The position numbers and the translations under genes were made by a program. Positions 18,207 through 26,885 of a DNA stretch of 64,000 nt are shown piece after piece. The notes beneath the pieces are model-generated. The model did no database searches. It was not told the DNA's origin and saw nothing but the letters and a program-made list of their open reading frames with translations. Each line of letters begins with the position of its first letter. Positions within the stretch are counted from its first letter, which is position 1. This stretch comes from Pelagimonas sp017744045 (lineage in GTDB: Bacteria > Pseudomonadota > Alphaproteobacteria > Rhodobacterales > Rhodobacteraceae), in assembly GCF_017744045.1 (NCBI RefSeq), contig NZ_JAGHRD010000001.1, one strand, 5' to 3'.

Positions 18207-19037
18207 TCAGGGGCCTCTGAAATCACGGTCATGGGTCAATGAGGGCACTTTATTCCGCGCAATTGTCACCGCGTCTAGGTCTAGATCAGCACAATAGACC
18301 CCGGGTTCGACCCCTGCATCCAAAACCACCTCACCCCAGGGGGAAATGACCAGAGAATGACCATGGGTCGAACGGGACTTTCCGACCGAAGCCGGATGCT
18401 TGCCGGTTTGCGCCGGGGCGAGAACCCAACACCCGGTTTCAATCGCACGCGCCTGCAATAAAGGTTGCCAATGCGCGGGGCCGGTTCCGGGCGAAAATGC
18501 CGCCGGGGCGGTGATGATCTGCGCACCCGCCTGCGCCAGCGCGCGATGCAGATAGCCAAAACGAACATCGTAGCAGATGGTTAGCCCGATATTACCAATC
18601 GGAGTTTGCGCCATAACCGCCTGATCACCAGGGGCAAAGCCCGCGGATTCGCGATATGTTTCTTCGGCGCTGACCTGCACGTCAAACATATGGATCTTGT
18701 CATAGCGCGCTTTGATCTCGCCCTCGGGCGAAATCAGGAAGGAACGGTTGGCAAAGCGGGTTTCTGGTGCCTCGGACAAGACCGAAAGCGATCCGGCCAA
18801 AACCCAAAGGCCAAGTTCAGCCGCCTCTTCACGCATGGCTTGCAGAACAATGTCTTGGTCCTCACGCACCACAACGCTTTCCTGATGGGCGCGCGAAAAG
18901 CTGAGGACATTGGTAACTTCGGGAGTCAGGGCAAATTCCGCCCCCTGATCCTTGGCCTGACGCAGCATGGCACGCACGCTGTTCTGATTTTCCTCGGGCA
19001 GGTCCGAGGATGTCATTTGCAGCAATGCGATGCGCAT
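18207..19037 (-). CDS. Carbon-nitrogen hydrolase (nitrilase superfamily)
   Basis: A 276-residue nitrilase-fold amidase with the Glu-Lys-Cys catalytic triad visible: TPEVTN near residue 42, RYDKIHMFD near 112, and the nucleophile in ICYDVRFGYLHR near 150. It resembles the Nit1/Nit2 group (omega-amidase or deaminated-glutathione amidase), and its position directly after a glutaredoxin gene fits glutathione-linked repair, but that is inference. Its ATG directly abuts the grxC stop with no intervening bases. Confidence 0.92.
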   Translation of the reverse strand: MRIALLQMTSSDLPEENQNSVRAMLRQAKDQGAEFALTPEVTNVLSFSRAHQESVVVREDQDIVLQAMREEAAELGLWVLAGSLSVLSEAPETRFANRSFLISPEGEIKARYDKIHMFDVQVSAEETYRESAGFAPGDQAVMAQTPIGNIGLTICYDVRFGYLHRALAQAGAQIITAPAAFSPGTGPAHWQPLLQARAIETGCWVLAPAQTGKHPASVGKSRSTHGHSLVISPWGEVVLDAGVEPGVYCADLDLDAVTIARNKVPSLTHDRDFRGP

Positions 19038-19295
19038 TTAGCCCTCCAGCATTGGGTCCAGCTTGCCGGCGCGTTCCAGCTCGTACAGATCGTCACACCC
19101 GCCAACATGGGTCTCGCCAATAAAAATCTGCGGAACCGTATGACGGCCATGGGCGCGATCCATCATTTCGGACCGGCGGTTGGGCTCAACCAACACGTCG
19201 ATTTCGGTGAACTCAACACCCTTTTGTTTCAACAGGCGTTTGGCCGCGTGGCAAAAACCGCAAAGCGGCGAGGTGTAGATTTCAACGGGTTGCAT
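19038..19295 (-). CDS. grxC: Glutaredoxin 3
   Basis: An 85-residue dithiol glutaredoxin. The active site is CGFC (Cys12 and Cys15) instead of the common CPYC, and the glutathione-binding elements HTVPQIFIGE and GGCDDLYELE are present. It reduces disulfides with glutathione. It lies in the comF-grxC-nitrilase-marR run, 38 bases after comF. Confidence 0.95.
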   Translation of the reverse strand: MQPVEIYTSPLCGFCHAAKRLLKQKGVEFTEIDVLVEPNRRSEMMDRAHGRHTVPQIFIGETHVGGCDDLYELERAGKLDPMLEG

Positions 19296-19333
19296 GGGCG
19301 TTCCTTAGACAAGTGGTGACTTTCTAAGGGCAA

Positions 19334-20062
19334 TTAGGGGTCCTTGGCAACGCGTGCCAGAATGCTCACGAAAACCTGACCCGATCCATTGGCCAAGCAG
19401 GCCTCAGCCGCAGCAGCCAAGGTGGCACCGGATGTCATCACATCATCGACGATCAGGACGGGCCGGTTTTTCAGCAACTCTTCGCGATCCGGGGACACTG
19501 TAATGCGCCCGGTGACGGTTTCAAACCGTTCTTCTCGGCTTTTCCCGTCAAGGCTGGGTGTGGGTTTCGGGCGCTGCAAGGCGTCCGGGCACCAATCGAG
19601 GTCCAATTCCTCAGCCAATGCTTCGGCCAAAAGCGCCGATTGATTGTAGCGCCGCGCCAGATGACGATGCAGATGCAAGGGGATCGGGACAATGATCATG
19701 TCCTCTTGCACCAGATCACGTGTGACCCGCGCCATCCATTTGGCGGCAGGTTTGGCAATGTCCTGACGGTCACCATGTTTCAGCCCAAGAACCAGCCGCC
19801 GCCCCTGATCCTTATATTCCAAGGCCGCGCGCCCTTTGGTCCATGGGCGTTCGGTTTTCAGGCATTCATCGCAAATCTCGGCCCGATCCGATTGCCCCGG
19901 CAAGGGCGTGCCGCATAGGTCGCAGCTCAACCCCGAGATGAACGGAGTCTTGGGCCAGCAAGCGCTGCAAATGCCAAAATCCGTCTCGACCAAGCCGCCA
20001 CAGGACAGGCAGCGCGGCGGATAGATCATCTGCACTAAAGTTTGCATCCCCTGCGCCCACAT
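19334..20062 (-). CDS. ComF-family phosphoribosyltransferase-like protein
   Basis: A 242-residue protein with an N-terminal double zinc-ribbon (CLSCGG...ICSACW and CDLCGT...ICDECL) and a C-terminal type I phosphoribosyltransferase domain with the PRPP loop VLIVDDVMTSGATLAAA near residue 195. This is the ComF/GntX family, linked to DNA uptake in some bacteria. AAAGG lies eight bases before the ATG at 20062; MQTLVQ at 20047 is an alternative start. It is divergent from a methyltransferase gene with very little space between them. Confidence 0.92.
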   Translation of the reverse strand: MWAQGMQTLVQMIYPPRCLSCGGLVETDFGICSACWPKTPFISGLSCDLCGTPLPGQSDRAEICDECLKTERPWTKGRAALEYKDQGRRLVLGLKHGDRQDIAKPAAKWMARVTRDLVQEDMIIVPIPLHLHRHLARRYNQSALLAEALAEELDLDWCPDALQRPKPTPSLDGKSREERFETVTGRITVSPDREELLKNRPVLIVDDVMTSGATLAAAAEACLANGSGQVFVSILARVAKDP

Positions 20063-20076
20063 TCTATGTGCCTTTC

Positions 20077-20910
20077 ATGTCCCAAGCCCCTTCGAACCCG
20101 CCAGGCCTGACCGATCGCCAAGCCCTGATCCGCAATCGTCAGCGCGCTCTGAAAGCTCCCGAGCTTTTCCTGCATGAAACCGCGCTGGACGAAGCGCAGG
20201 ATCGGCTCTCTTTGGTTAACAGAACGTTTACGGAAGTGGCGATTGTCACGCCTTTCCCGCAGGTTTGGGCCGCGTTCTTTCCCGATGCCAAGATCATCCC
20301 CGACGATGAGGTTCTGGCCCTAGAGGAACAAAGCCACGACTTGGTGATCCACGCCCTGGCCTTGCATTGGGCCGACGACCCGGTGGGTCAGTTGATCCAA
20401 TGTCGCCGAGCCTTGCGACCGGACGGCTTGTTTCTGGGCCTGACTTTTGGCGGCCAAACCCTGCACGAATTACGCGCCTCGCTTGGTCAGGCCGAGGTTG
20501 AGGTCACCGGGGGCATGTCGCCACGCGTTGCCCCTATGGGCGAAATTCGCGACCTTGGTGGGTTGCTGCAACGGGCCGGGTTCAACCTGCCTGTGGCGGA
20601 TGCCATCCCGCTCAATACCAGTTATCAATCACCGCTCCATTTGATGCACGAGTTACGCGCCATGGGGGAAAACAATGCCCTGGCCACCCGGCTGCGCCAT
20701 CCGACGCAACGAAATGTCCTGCTGCGCGCCATGCAGATCTATCACGAAAGTTTCGGCACGGATGACGGTCGCATTCCCGCGACTTTTGAGATCATCACGC
20801 TGACCGCATGGTCGCCCGATGACAGCCAACCCAAGCCGCTTCGCCCCGGTTCTGCGACGCAACGCCTCGCCGATGCGCTTGGAACCATAGAAAAGCCGCT
20901 GAAAGATTGA
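20077..20910 (+). CDS. NDUFAF5-like SAM-dependent methyltransferase-fold protein
   Basis: About 277 residues from ATG 20077 (a GTG at 20068 is also possible; neither has a clear ribosome site). The protein begins LTDRQALIRNRQRA, then has a Rossmann-like domain with VIHALALHWADDPVGQL and RALRPDGLFLGLTFGG near residues 95-130, and RDLGGLLQRAGF near 170. This matches the bacterial relatives of NDUFAF5, a complex I assembly factor that in mitochondria hydroxylates an arginine of a NADH dehydrogenase subunit. The bacterial function is inferred. Confidence 0.85.
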   Translation: MSQAPSNPPGLTDRQALIRNRQRALKAPELFLHETALDEAQDRLSLVNRTFTEVAIVTPFPQVWAAFFPDAKIIPDDEVLALEEQSHDLVIHALALHWADDPVGQLIQCRRALRPDGLFLGLTFGGQTLHELRASLGQAEVEVTGGMSPRVAPMGEIRDLGGLLQRAGFNLPVADAIPLNTSYQSPLHLMHELRAMGENNALATRLRHPTQRNVLLRAMQIYHESFGTDDGRIPATFEIITLTAWSPDDSQPKPLRPGSATQRLADALGTIEKPLKD

Positions 20911-20966
20911 CGTAAAGCCCTGACGCGATAGTTATTTGCCTCAAAGAGCAAGGCCAAGGACACGAA

Positions 20967-22004
20967 ATGCCCGACATGATCAAACCAGCCGACCACCCGA
21001 CGTTTCCAAAACAAAAGGTCGGAATCCTCTTGGCTAATCTCGGCACTCCGGATGCGACAGACTACTGGTCGATGCGGCGCTATTTGAACGAATTCCTGTC
21101 GGATAAACGTGTCATCGATTTTCCGGCCTGGAAATGGCAGCCCTTGCTGCAACTGATCATCCTGACCAAACGCCCGTTTTCCTCGGGCGAGGCCTATCGT
21201 TCTATCTGGAACACCGAAAAGGATGAAAGCCCGCTGATGACCATCACGCGGGATCAGACCGAGGCGATTTCAGCCAAGCTGGCAGAGCAATATGGCGATG
21301 AGGTTATGGTCGATTTCTGCATGCGCTATGGCAATCCGTCGACCAAGTCCAAGGTTGATGCCATGGTCAAAGCGGGCTGTAATCGGATCCTGTTTGTCCC
21401 GCTTTACCCTCATTACGCTGGCGCGACCTCGGCCACCGCGAATGACGAATTCTTCCGCGCGTTGATGGAGCAGAAAATGCAGCCCAGCGCCCGGACCATC
21501 GACCCTTATTTTGAGCATCCTGCCTATATCGACGCTTTGGCGAAGTCCGTCGAAGAAGGCTATGCCAAGCTGGATCACGAACCCGATTTGCTGGTGGTGT
21601 CCTATCACGGCATGCCGCAGCGCTATCTGAAAGAGGGTGATCCCTATCACTGCCAATGCCAAAAGGCCTCTCGCCTGCTGCGGGAACGTTTGGGCTGGGA
21701 GCAGGACAAGATCGTTACGACCTTCCAATCGGTCTTTGGCACCGAGGAGTGGTTGCGCCCCTACACCGTCGAACATGTGGCCGAACTGGCGAAACAGGGC
21801 AAGAAACGGATCGCTGTGATTGCGCCCGCCTTCTCTGCGGATTGCATCGAGACACTTGAAGAGATTCAGGAAGAAATCTGCGAAAGCTTCGAAGAAGCTG
21901 GGGGGGAAATTTTCAGTTATATTCCCTGTCTAAATGACCGCCCAGACCACATCGAAGCGCTGTGCCAGGTCATTAATGAGAATCTCGGCGGCTGGCTCCG
22001 TTAA
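20967..22004 (+). CDS. hemH: Ferrochelatase
   Basis: A 345-residue enzyme inserting Fe2+ into protoporphyrin IX, the last step of haem synthesis, at the inner membrane face. Diagnostic segments are LANLGTPDAT near residue 17, FVPLYPHYAGATSA near 143, the metal-binding SYHGMPQRYLKEGDPYHCQC near 212, and APAFSADCIETLEE near 290. It starts 57 bases after the methyltransferase gene and is followed by a strong terminator. Confidence 0.96.
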   Translation: MPDMIKPADHPTFPKQKVGILLANLGTPDATDYWSMRRYLNEFLSDKRVIDFPAWKWQPLLQLIILTKRPFSSGEAYRSIWNTEKDESPLMTITRDQTEAISAKLAEQYGDEVMVDFCMRYGNPSTKSKVDAMVKAGCNRILFVPLYPHYAGATSATANDEFFRALMEQKMQPSARTIDPYFEHPAYIDALAKSVEEGYAKLDHEPDLLVVSYHGMPQRYLKEGDPYHCQCQKASRLLRERLGWEQDKIVTTFQSVFGTEEWLRPYTVEHVAELAKQGKKRIAVIAPAFSADCIETLEEIQEEICESFEEAGGEIFSYIPCLNDRPDHIEALCQVINENLGGWLR

Positions 22005-22018
22005 CGAAATTCAAAAGA

Positions 22019-22046
22019 AAAAGGCGGCACCGTCGCGCCGCCTTTT
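22019..22046. terminator. Intrinsic terminator between hemH and a convergent small gene
   Basis: The stem AAAAGGCGGC / GCCGCCTTTT has an eight-base loop. The A-rich and T-rich flanks make it suitable for both directions. Confidence 0.85.
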
Positions 22047-22069
22047 CCGGAATTCTGATACCAACTGGC

Positions 22070-22261
22070 TTAGTTGGAAGCAGCTGCCGCCAGGATAGCA
22101 ACCAGCAGCAAAGGAATAACGATGCCTGCGGAAGAGGAAGAAGCTGCAGTTTCTTCAACAACTACAACAGGTTCCATGACAACGTCGTCTTTCGCATAAG
22201 AACCGGCCATTGCGGTGGATGCGGCTGCGGCGAATGCTGCGGCAAGTGCGATTTTTTTCAT
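22070..22261 (-). CDS. Small exported protein with C-terminal hydrophobic tail
   Basis: A 63-residue protein with a signal peptide (KKIALAAAFAAAASTAMAG, cleavage after AMA) and a mature part of about 43 residues: acidic and Val-rich (VVMEPVVVVEE), then a serine run and a hydrophobic end (GIVIPLLLVAILAAAAS) that could anchor it. The start has GGAGAAG just upstream. Function unknown. It lies between a Tat-exported L,D-transpeptidase gene and hemH. The translation signals make it a likely real gene. Confidence 0.75.
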   Translation of the reverse strand: MKKIALAAAFAAAASTAMAGSYAKDDVVMEPVVVVEETAASSSSAGIVIPLLLVAILAAAASN

Positions 22262-22401
22262 TTTCTTCTCCAGATAATTGCCTGCAGGTGACGGGCACCT
22301 AACAAGCTCCCAAGACTTTCCTCGTGAGTCTGTCTAAGCAGTAAACCGTTCGAAATGCAAATGACACGACTCGGAGCGATGCGCAGATCGCCGCTTTTTC
22401 G

Positions 22402-23001
22402 TCAAATAAGCAACACTTGAGTGCCAACTTTGGTCATGGCGAAAAGTTGTGCAATATGCTCGTTATATAGACCGATACAACCATTCGACGAACGACGCCC
22501 AATCTTACGAGTGTCGTGGGTGCCGTGGATTCGGTAATATTGCCAGCTCAGGTACAGAGCATGGGTTCCCAGCGGATTATCGGGACCGGGGCCGACAAAA
22601 TCCGGCCATTCCGGATTGCGTTTGCGCATGGACGGTGTCGGGCGCCAAGACGGACCTTCGACCTTGCGGATGACCTTGGTACGACCACGGCGGGTCAGGT
22701 CTTCGGTCAGTGGAACCGAGGATGGGAAAAGGTGATAAGCCCCTGATTCTTCCCAATAATGCAGCGCCCGTGAGGTGATATCGACCAGGATTGCGCCATT
22801 GTTCAAATTGGAGAAATGCGGCTGCCAATCCAGCGTGCGAAAGCTGGAGATATTGCGCCGCACCACGGTCGAAATATCGCGTTCGATTTCTACGGTTTCC
22901 TGACCATCAACACTTTGGGCCAGAGCCGGTGCGCCGAGCACGGCCGCAGTCCCAGCCAGAAACGCGCGGCGATTGAATTGCTGTCCTGCGCTCTTCGTCA
23001 T
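22402..23001 (-). CDS. Tat-exported L,D-transpeptidase (YkuD domain)
   Basis: A 199-residue protein with a twin-arginine signal (NRRAFLAGTAAVLGAPALA) and a YkuD catalytic domain. The active-site region reads HGTHDTRKIGRRSSNGCIGL near residues 165-184, with the essential His and Cys present. Such enzymes form 3-3 peptidoglycan cross-links or attach proteins to the wall in the periplasm. It is one of two L,D-transpeptidases within 2 kb. Confidence 0.93.
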   Translation of the reverse strand: MTKSAGQQFNRRAFLAGTAAVLGAPALAQSVDGQETVEIERDISTVVRRNISSFRTLDWQPHFSNLNNGAILVDITSRALHYWEESGAYHLFPSSVPLTEDLTRRGRTKVIRKVEGPSWRPTPSMRKRNPEWPDFVGPGPDNPLGTHALYLSWQYYRIHGTHDTRKIGRRSSNGCIGLYNEHIAQLFAMTKVGTQVLLI

Positions 23002-23159
23002 CGTCCAAACTCCTGTCAGACCTTATCAATACTTGCGGCGATAATATGGCGCGAATGCCTCAGTCGCAATTCAAACACTTGTTAACTGGCGGGCTCACGC
23101 CGATGTGGGTTTGATTGGCAACGCTTCATTCGCTATGGCTAGGCCGTCTTGAATGTATA

Positions 23160-23750
23160 ATGAGCAGCCTCATGAACCGCCGTGCCTTTGTCGCCTTGTC
23201 CGCAGCCGCAGCTTTGACAGCCTGCACCACCACGCCGACCGATGCGCCCCTGGGCGCGGATGGGAAACCAAAAACCAGAATTTATCGGATCGGGCCTGCC
23301 AACGCCAATCGCATTCAATTCCGTATTCTTGATTCCGTGAATGCGCTGCGTCAGGCCTCGGGTGCGGCCCCGCTGAAAATGAATGCCAAGCTAAACGCAG
23401 CCGCCGCGACACATGCGCGGGATATGTCTGTGCAAAACCGTCCGTGGCATTTCGGGTCAGACGGATCATCGCCAATCGACCGCGTCAAACGCGTTGGCTA
23501 TTCCGGTCGTCTTGTCGGAGAAACCATTTCCGAAACCTACGAGACCGAGCTTCAGACCCTGTCTGCTTGGATGGAAGAGGCCCATACGCGCAACGTCATT
23601 CTTGACCCAACCGCGCGCGATCTTGGCTTTTCCTGGCATCAGGAAAGCAATGGCAAGATCTGGTGGACCATGGTTATGGGCACGCCAGAACTGGCCGCAA
23701 CGCCAGGTACAATTGCCGCCGCGCCAGCCGAGTCAACAGACGCGGGTTAA
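23160..23750 (+). CDS. CAP-domain (SCP-like) lipoprotein
   Basis: About 196 residues from ATG 23160. An RR-containing signal (NRRAFVALSAAAALTAC) ends in a lipobox, LTAC, so the protein should be lipidated at that cysteine. The remainder is a CAP/SCP domain: LNAAAATHARDMSVQNRPWH near residue 80, HFGSDG, VGETISET, and a C-terminal WWTMVMG motif. CAP proteins of bacteria are secreted and of unclear function. It stands between two L,D-transpeptidase genes, pointing to an envelope role. Confidence 0.88.
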   Translation: MSSLMNRRAFVALSAAAALTACTTTPTDAPLGADGKPKTRIYRIGPANANRIQFRILDSVNALRQASGAAPLKMNAKLNAAAATHARDMSVQNRPWHFGSDGSSPIDRVKRVGYSGRLVGETISETYETELQTLSAWMEEAHTRNVILDPTARDLGFSWHQESNGKIWWTMVMGTPELAATPGTIAAAPAESTDAG

Positions 23751-23768
23751 TCCAAAAGGGTCAGGACA

Positions 23769-24269
23769 CTAAGGATTGATCCGGATCGGGGTGCCATCCC
23801 TGACCATTGCATAGATGTCACGCATTTCGCGATTGGTGACGGTGATGCATCCTGCCGTCCAATCGCGACCCTTGCGCCGTTTGCCGTTGTTTGGCCGACC
23901 GTGAATAAAGATATCGCCACCTGGCGAACGGCCCAGCGCCTCAGCCTCGGCGATATCCTGTTCATTGGGGTATGAGATCCCGATGCTCAGATAAAACGCG
24001 CTGTTCGGGTTGCGCCGGTCGATAAAATAATCCCCCTCGGGCGTTTTGCCGTCACCGCGAACCTTCTTGTCACCAACAGGGGCAAAACCCAGCCCGAAAT
24101 TGTAATCCTTCAGCACCTTATCATGGTGCAGTAGATACATTTTGCGCTCACCTTTATTGACGACAATCTGCGTCACTTCGGGGCCGTGGTAACGCTTGAA
24201 CTTGGACGCACAGCCCGACAGGCCAAGCGCCAGACAAATAACCACAAGAAACTTGAAAAACTGCATCAC
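23769..24269 (-). CDS. L,D-transpeptidase family lipoprotein
   Basis: A 166-residue protein with a lipoprotein signal (VICLALGLSGC) and a YkuD domain: VNKGERKMYLLH near residue 38, FIHGRPNNG with the conserved His, and RDWTAGCITVTNREM with the catalytic Cys near residue 140. It may cross-link peptidoglycan or trim it. It converges with the CAP-lipoprotein gene, with an 18-base gap. Confidence 0.92.
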   Translation of the reverse strand: MMQFFKFLVVICLALGLSGCASKFKRYHGPEVTQIVVNKGERKMYLLHHDKVLKDYNFGLGFAPVGDKKVRGDGKTPEGDYFIDRRNPNSAFYLSIGISYPNEQDIAEAEALGRSPGGDIFIHGRPNNGKRRKGRDWTAGCITVTNREMRDIYAMVRDGTPIRINP

Positions 24270-24342
24270 ATCGCCTCGTTTTTCGGATCAGCATATACCA
24301 ATTTGGCCCAATCGAACAGGACACGTTTCTGTGACGGACCGG

Positions 24343-25128
24343 TCACTCCCGTGGCTGGTTTTGGGCCATCTGGGTCACCTGTTTTTCGATCTGCGACAGG
24401 CGTTCCAGCACCTCGTCGCGATAGGCATCGGTCTTGATCGTGTCCTCTTCGGCATGGGCGTCCTGCATCGAGTTCACGATCAGGCCGACCAGCAGATTCA
24501 CCACCGCAAAGGTCGTGACCATGATGAAGGGCACAAAAAAGACCCAAGCATAAGGGAAGACCTCCATCACCGGTCGCACGATCCCCATGGACCAGCTTTC
24601 CAACGTCATGATCTGGAACAGGGAATAGGCGGATAGGCCCAGCGTACCAAACCATTCGGGAAAGGCATCGCCGAACAGCCGGGTCGCGATAACCGCGCCA
24701 ATGTAAAAGATAATCGCCATCAACAGGAACACACTGCCCATGCCGGGCAGAGCAGTGACAAACCCTTCGACCACGCGGCGCAACCGTGGCGCGGCAGAGA
24801 TCACGCGCATGACGCGGAAAATACGCAACGCCCGCAAGACAGAAACCCCCTGCCCCGCCGGGATCAGGGCAATGGCAACAATCGCAAAGTCGAACAGGTT
24901 CCAACCGCTGCGAAAAAACCCGAACCCGCGAGCAAAGAGCTTGATGGCAATCTCGACAACAAAGATCGCCAGGCAGAGCGCATCAATCAGCCTGATCACC
25001 CCGCCCCAGTTCTGCATGAGCGTGTCTGATGTTTCCATCCCCAGCACGATGGCGTTGATGATGATGACACCGATAATCGTGTTCTGGACCCAAACCTGAT
25101 CCAGCCAATTCCCAAGACGTTCGCGCAA
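24343..25128 (-). CDS. Bacterial voltage-gated sodium channel (BacNav family)
   Basis: A 261-residue single-domain channel with six membrane segments. The voltage sensor S4 carries arginines at three-residue spacing (SVLRALRIFRVMRVISAAPR, near residues 90-110) and the pore has the selectivity filter TLESWSM near 175, characteristic of NavMs/NavSp-type sodium channels. The C-terminus after S6 is acidic and then a coiled coil (EVLERLSQIEKQVTQMAQ) that would hold the tetramer. It lies four bases after an RNA methyltransferase gene, so they may be cotranscribed. Confidence 0.93.
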   Translation of the reverse strand: MRERLGNWLDQVWVQNTIIGVIIINAIVLGMETSDTLMQNWGGVIRLIDALCLAIFVVEIAIKLFARGFGFFRSGWNLFDFAIVAIALIPAGQGVSVLRALRIFRVMRVISAAPRLRRVVEGFVTALPGMGSVFLLMAIIFYIGAVIATRLFGDAFPEWFGTLGLSAYSLFQIMTLESWSMGIVRPVMEVFPYAWVFFVPFIMVTTFAVVNLLVGLIVNSMQDAHAEEDTIKTDAYRDEVLERLSQIEKQVTQMAQNQPRE

Positions 25129-25132
25129 TGTC

Positions 25133-26350
25133 TTACCCTTTGAATTCCAGTTCCGCTGCCAGTTCTACATGGGTGGACCAACGGAATTGGTCCACCACCT
25201 GCACCCAATTCAGCGCATAACCGCTGGCCACCAGACGGGCCGCGTCCCGCGCAAAGGTCACTGGGTTGCAGGACACAAAGGCAATTCGCGGAATCTGGCA
25301 ACGTGCCAATTGTTCCACCTGCGCCTCGGCCCCGGCGCGGGGTGGGTCGATGACCACCCCGTCAAAGCGCGCCAGTTCATCCGGCAAAAGCGGATTGCGA
25401 AACAGGTCGCGCGCCTCATGGGTCACGTGTTTCAGGCCTTGGGCATTGCGCCAACCGAGGTCGAGCGCCTTGGTCATCGCCTTGTCGCCTTCCACCGCAT
25501 GAACGCGGGCGTCTTGGGCGATTGGCAGGGCAAAGGTGCCGCAGCCTGCAAACAGATCCGCCACATGTTTCACGGGGCCTAGAGCCTCGCGAACCGAGGC
25601 CAATAGCGCCGCCTCACCCTGCGGGGTGGCTTGCAAAAAGGCACCGGGGGGCGGTGTGACATCGGCCACGCCAAAGCGCTGAACAGGCGGTAGACGGGTC
25701 AGAGCCTCATCATCCCAGGTGATCCGTGCCAGATCATATTTGCGCCCAAGCGCGCCCAGCGCCTCGCGCAAGGGGGAATCCACCGGCTTGCCGCCCGTGA
25801 CCGAGATATCGAGGCCCGACAGGCTTTCGGTTACAAGAACCGACAGCTCGCCTTTACGGCTGGCCCCCAGAACGGCCAGCTCTTCGACCAAAGGCAAAGA
25901 GGCTGCGATCTTGGGCGAGACCAGCTGACAATCCGGGGTTTCAACCACAATGTCAGAGCCCTTGCGATGGAACCCGGCCAAGGCCCCCTTTTTGGTGCGT
26001 TTCGCCGAAAAGGACGCGCGGCGGCGCGACCCCGGGGGCGAGGTCAGGCAGGCACGAATTTCAGTCTTGAGCCCTTGGGCCTCCAAAGCACGGGCAACAA
26101 CATCGGTCTTCCAGGCGCTGGCAAAGGCATCTGACGCATGTTGTAACTGACATCCACCGCAGGATTTCGCATGGCGGCAGGGTGCTTTGACCCGATCATC
26201 CGACGGGGTCACGATTTTCGGCGCGGCCATGATGCCGTTTTCCACGACACCTTCGACCACCTCACCGGGCAATGTTGCGGGCACAAATATCGGACCTGCG
26301 GCGATCCCGTCGCCCTTGTGGCCCAATCTCTCGATTGTCACTTGCTGCAT
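25133..26350 (-). CDS. RNA (uracil-5-)-methyltransferase, RumA/TrmA type
   Basis: About 405 residues. The N-terminus is a TRAM RNA-binding domain (VTIERLGHKGDGIA), followed by iron-sulfur cysteines (CRHAKSCGGCQLQH near residue 60), the SAM motif LFAGCGTFALP near 270, DPPRAGAE near 342, and the nucleophile in FVSCNPVTFARD near 367. It methylates uracil C5 in rRNA or tRNA; which base cannot be decided here. The start at 26350 is preferred because it avoids overlap with the upstream gene, although the frame extends to 26374. Confidence 0.9.
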   Translation of the reverse strand: MQQVTIERLGHKGDGIAAGPIFVPATLPGEVVEGVVENGIMAAPKIVTPSDDRVKAPCRHAKSCGGCQLQHASDAFASAWKTDVVARALEAQGLKTEIRACLTSPPGSRRRASFSAKRTKKGALAGFHRKGSDIVVETPDCQLVSPKIAASLPLVEELAVLGASRKGELSVLVTESLSGLDISVTGGKPVDSPLREALGALGRKYDLARITWDDEALTRLPPVQRFGVADVTPPPGAFLQATPQGEAALLASVREALGPVKHVADLFAGCGTFALPIAQDARVHAVEGDKAMTKALDLGWRNAQGLKHVTHEARDLFRNPLLPDELARFDGVVIDPPRAGAEAQVEQLARCQIPRIAFVSCNPVTFARDAARLVASGYALNWVQVVDQFRWSTHVELAAELEFKG

Positions 26351-26357
26351 AGGGGGC

Positions 26358-26885
26358 CTATTGCCCCGAAACATGCACCGCGTCGAGTGTTTTTAGAAGA
26401 TCGCGCACCTGTCGAGGGCTTTGCAGGTGAAAAACCGCCTTGTCAGAGCCTGCTTTTGCCATCAGCGCCAAATTATTGGCCCGGCCTGTGTTCCGCGTGT
26501 TCCAAATCCATTGCCAGAACTCGAGGCTGAACTGTTCGGGGCACCCATCCGGCAGGTCCGGTCGGTTGCGCCCATAGTCGCGCAAAGTGCGCCAGAACAC
26601 GCGCCACGCGCGAAACCACAAAGGGAAGTCGAGCACGATCAGCGTATCCGCCCGGTCAAGCCGGTGGTCATAGCTTGCCGACAATCCGCCCTCTAATATC
26701 CAAGCCTCACTGATCTCGACCGCGTGGACCATTGCCAGCTTGTCAGCTTTGTCACGCTCGACCCAGCCGGGTTTCCAATGGATCATATCCATGTGCTGCA
26801 CCGGCAATCCGGTCTTTTGACCCATGGCGCGGGCCAGATAGGATTTGCCGGCACCGGGTTGGCCGACAATCATGACACGTTTCAT
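26358..26885 (-). CDS. P-loop nucleotide kinase-like protein (FlaR/topology-modulation type)
   Basis: A 175-residue adenylate-kinase-fold protein with Walker A GQPGAGKSYLARAM at residues 8-21 and then PVQHMDMIHWKPGW, the pattern of the DNA-topology-modulation (FlaR-like) ATPases. IVLDFPLWFRAWRVFWR near residue 90 is the Walker B strand and following helix. The substrate is unknown. It abuts the ABC exporter gene upstream on the same strand. Confidence 0.82.
   Translation of the reverse strand: MKRVMIVGQPGAGKSYLARAMGQKTGLPVQHMDMIHWKPGWVERDKADKLAMVHAVEISEAWILEGGLSASYDHRLDRADTLIVLDFPLWFRAWRVFWRTLRDYGRNRPDLPDGCPEQFSLEFWQWIWNTRNTGRANNLALMAKAGSDKAVFHLQSPRQVRDLLKTLDAVHVSGQ

Noticed and set aside
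18298..18320. tRNA T-loop-like GGTTCGACCCC
   Set aside because: No matching acceptor, D or anticodon arms; it lies inside the nitrilase gene.
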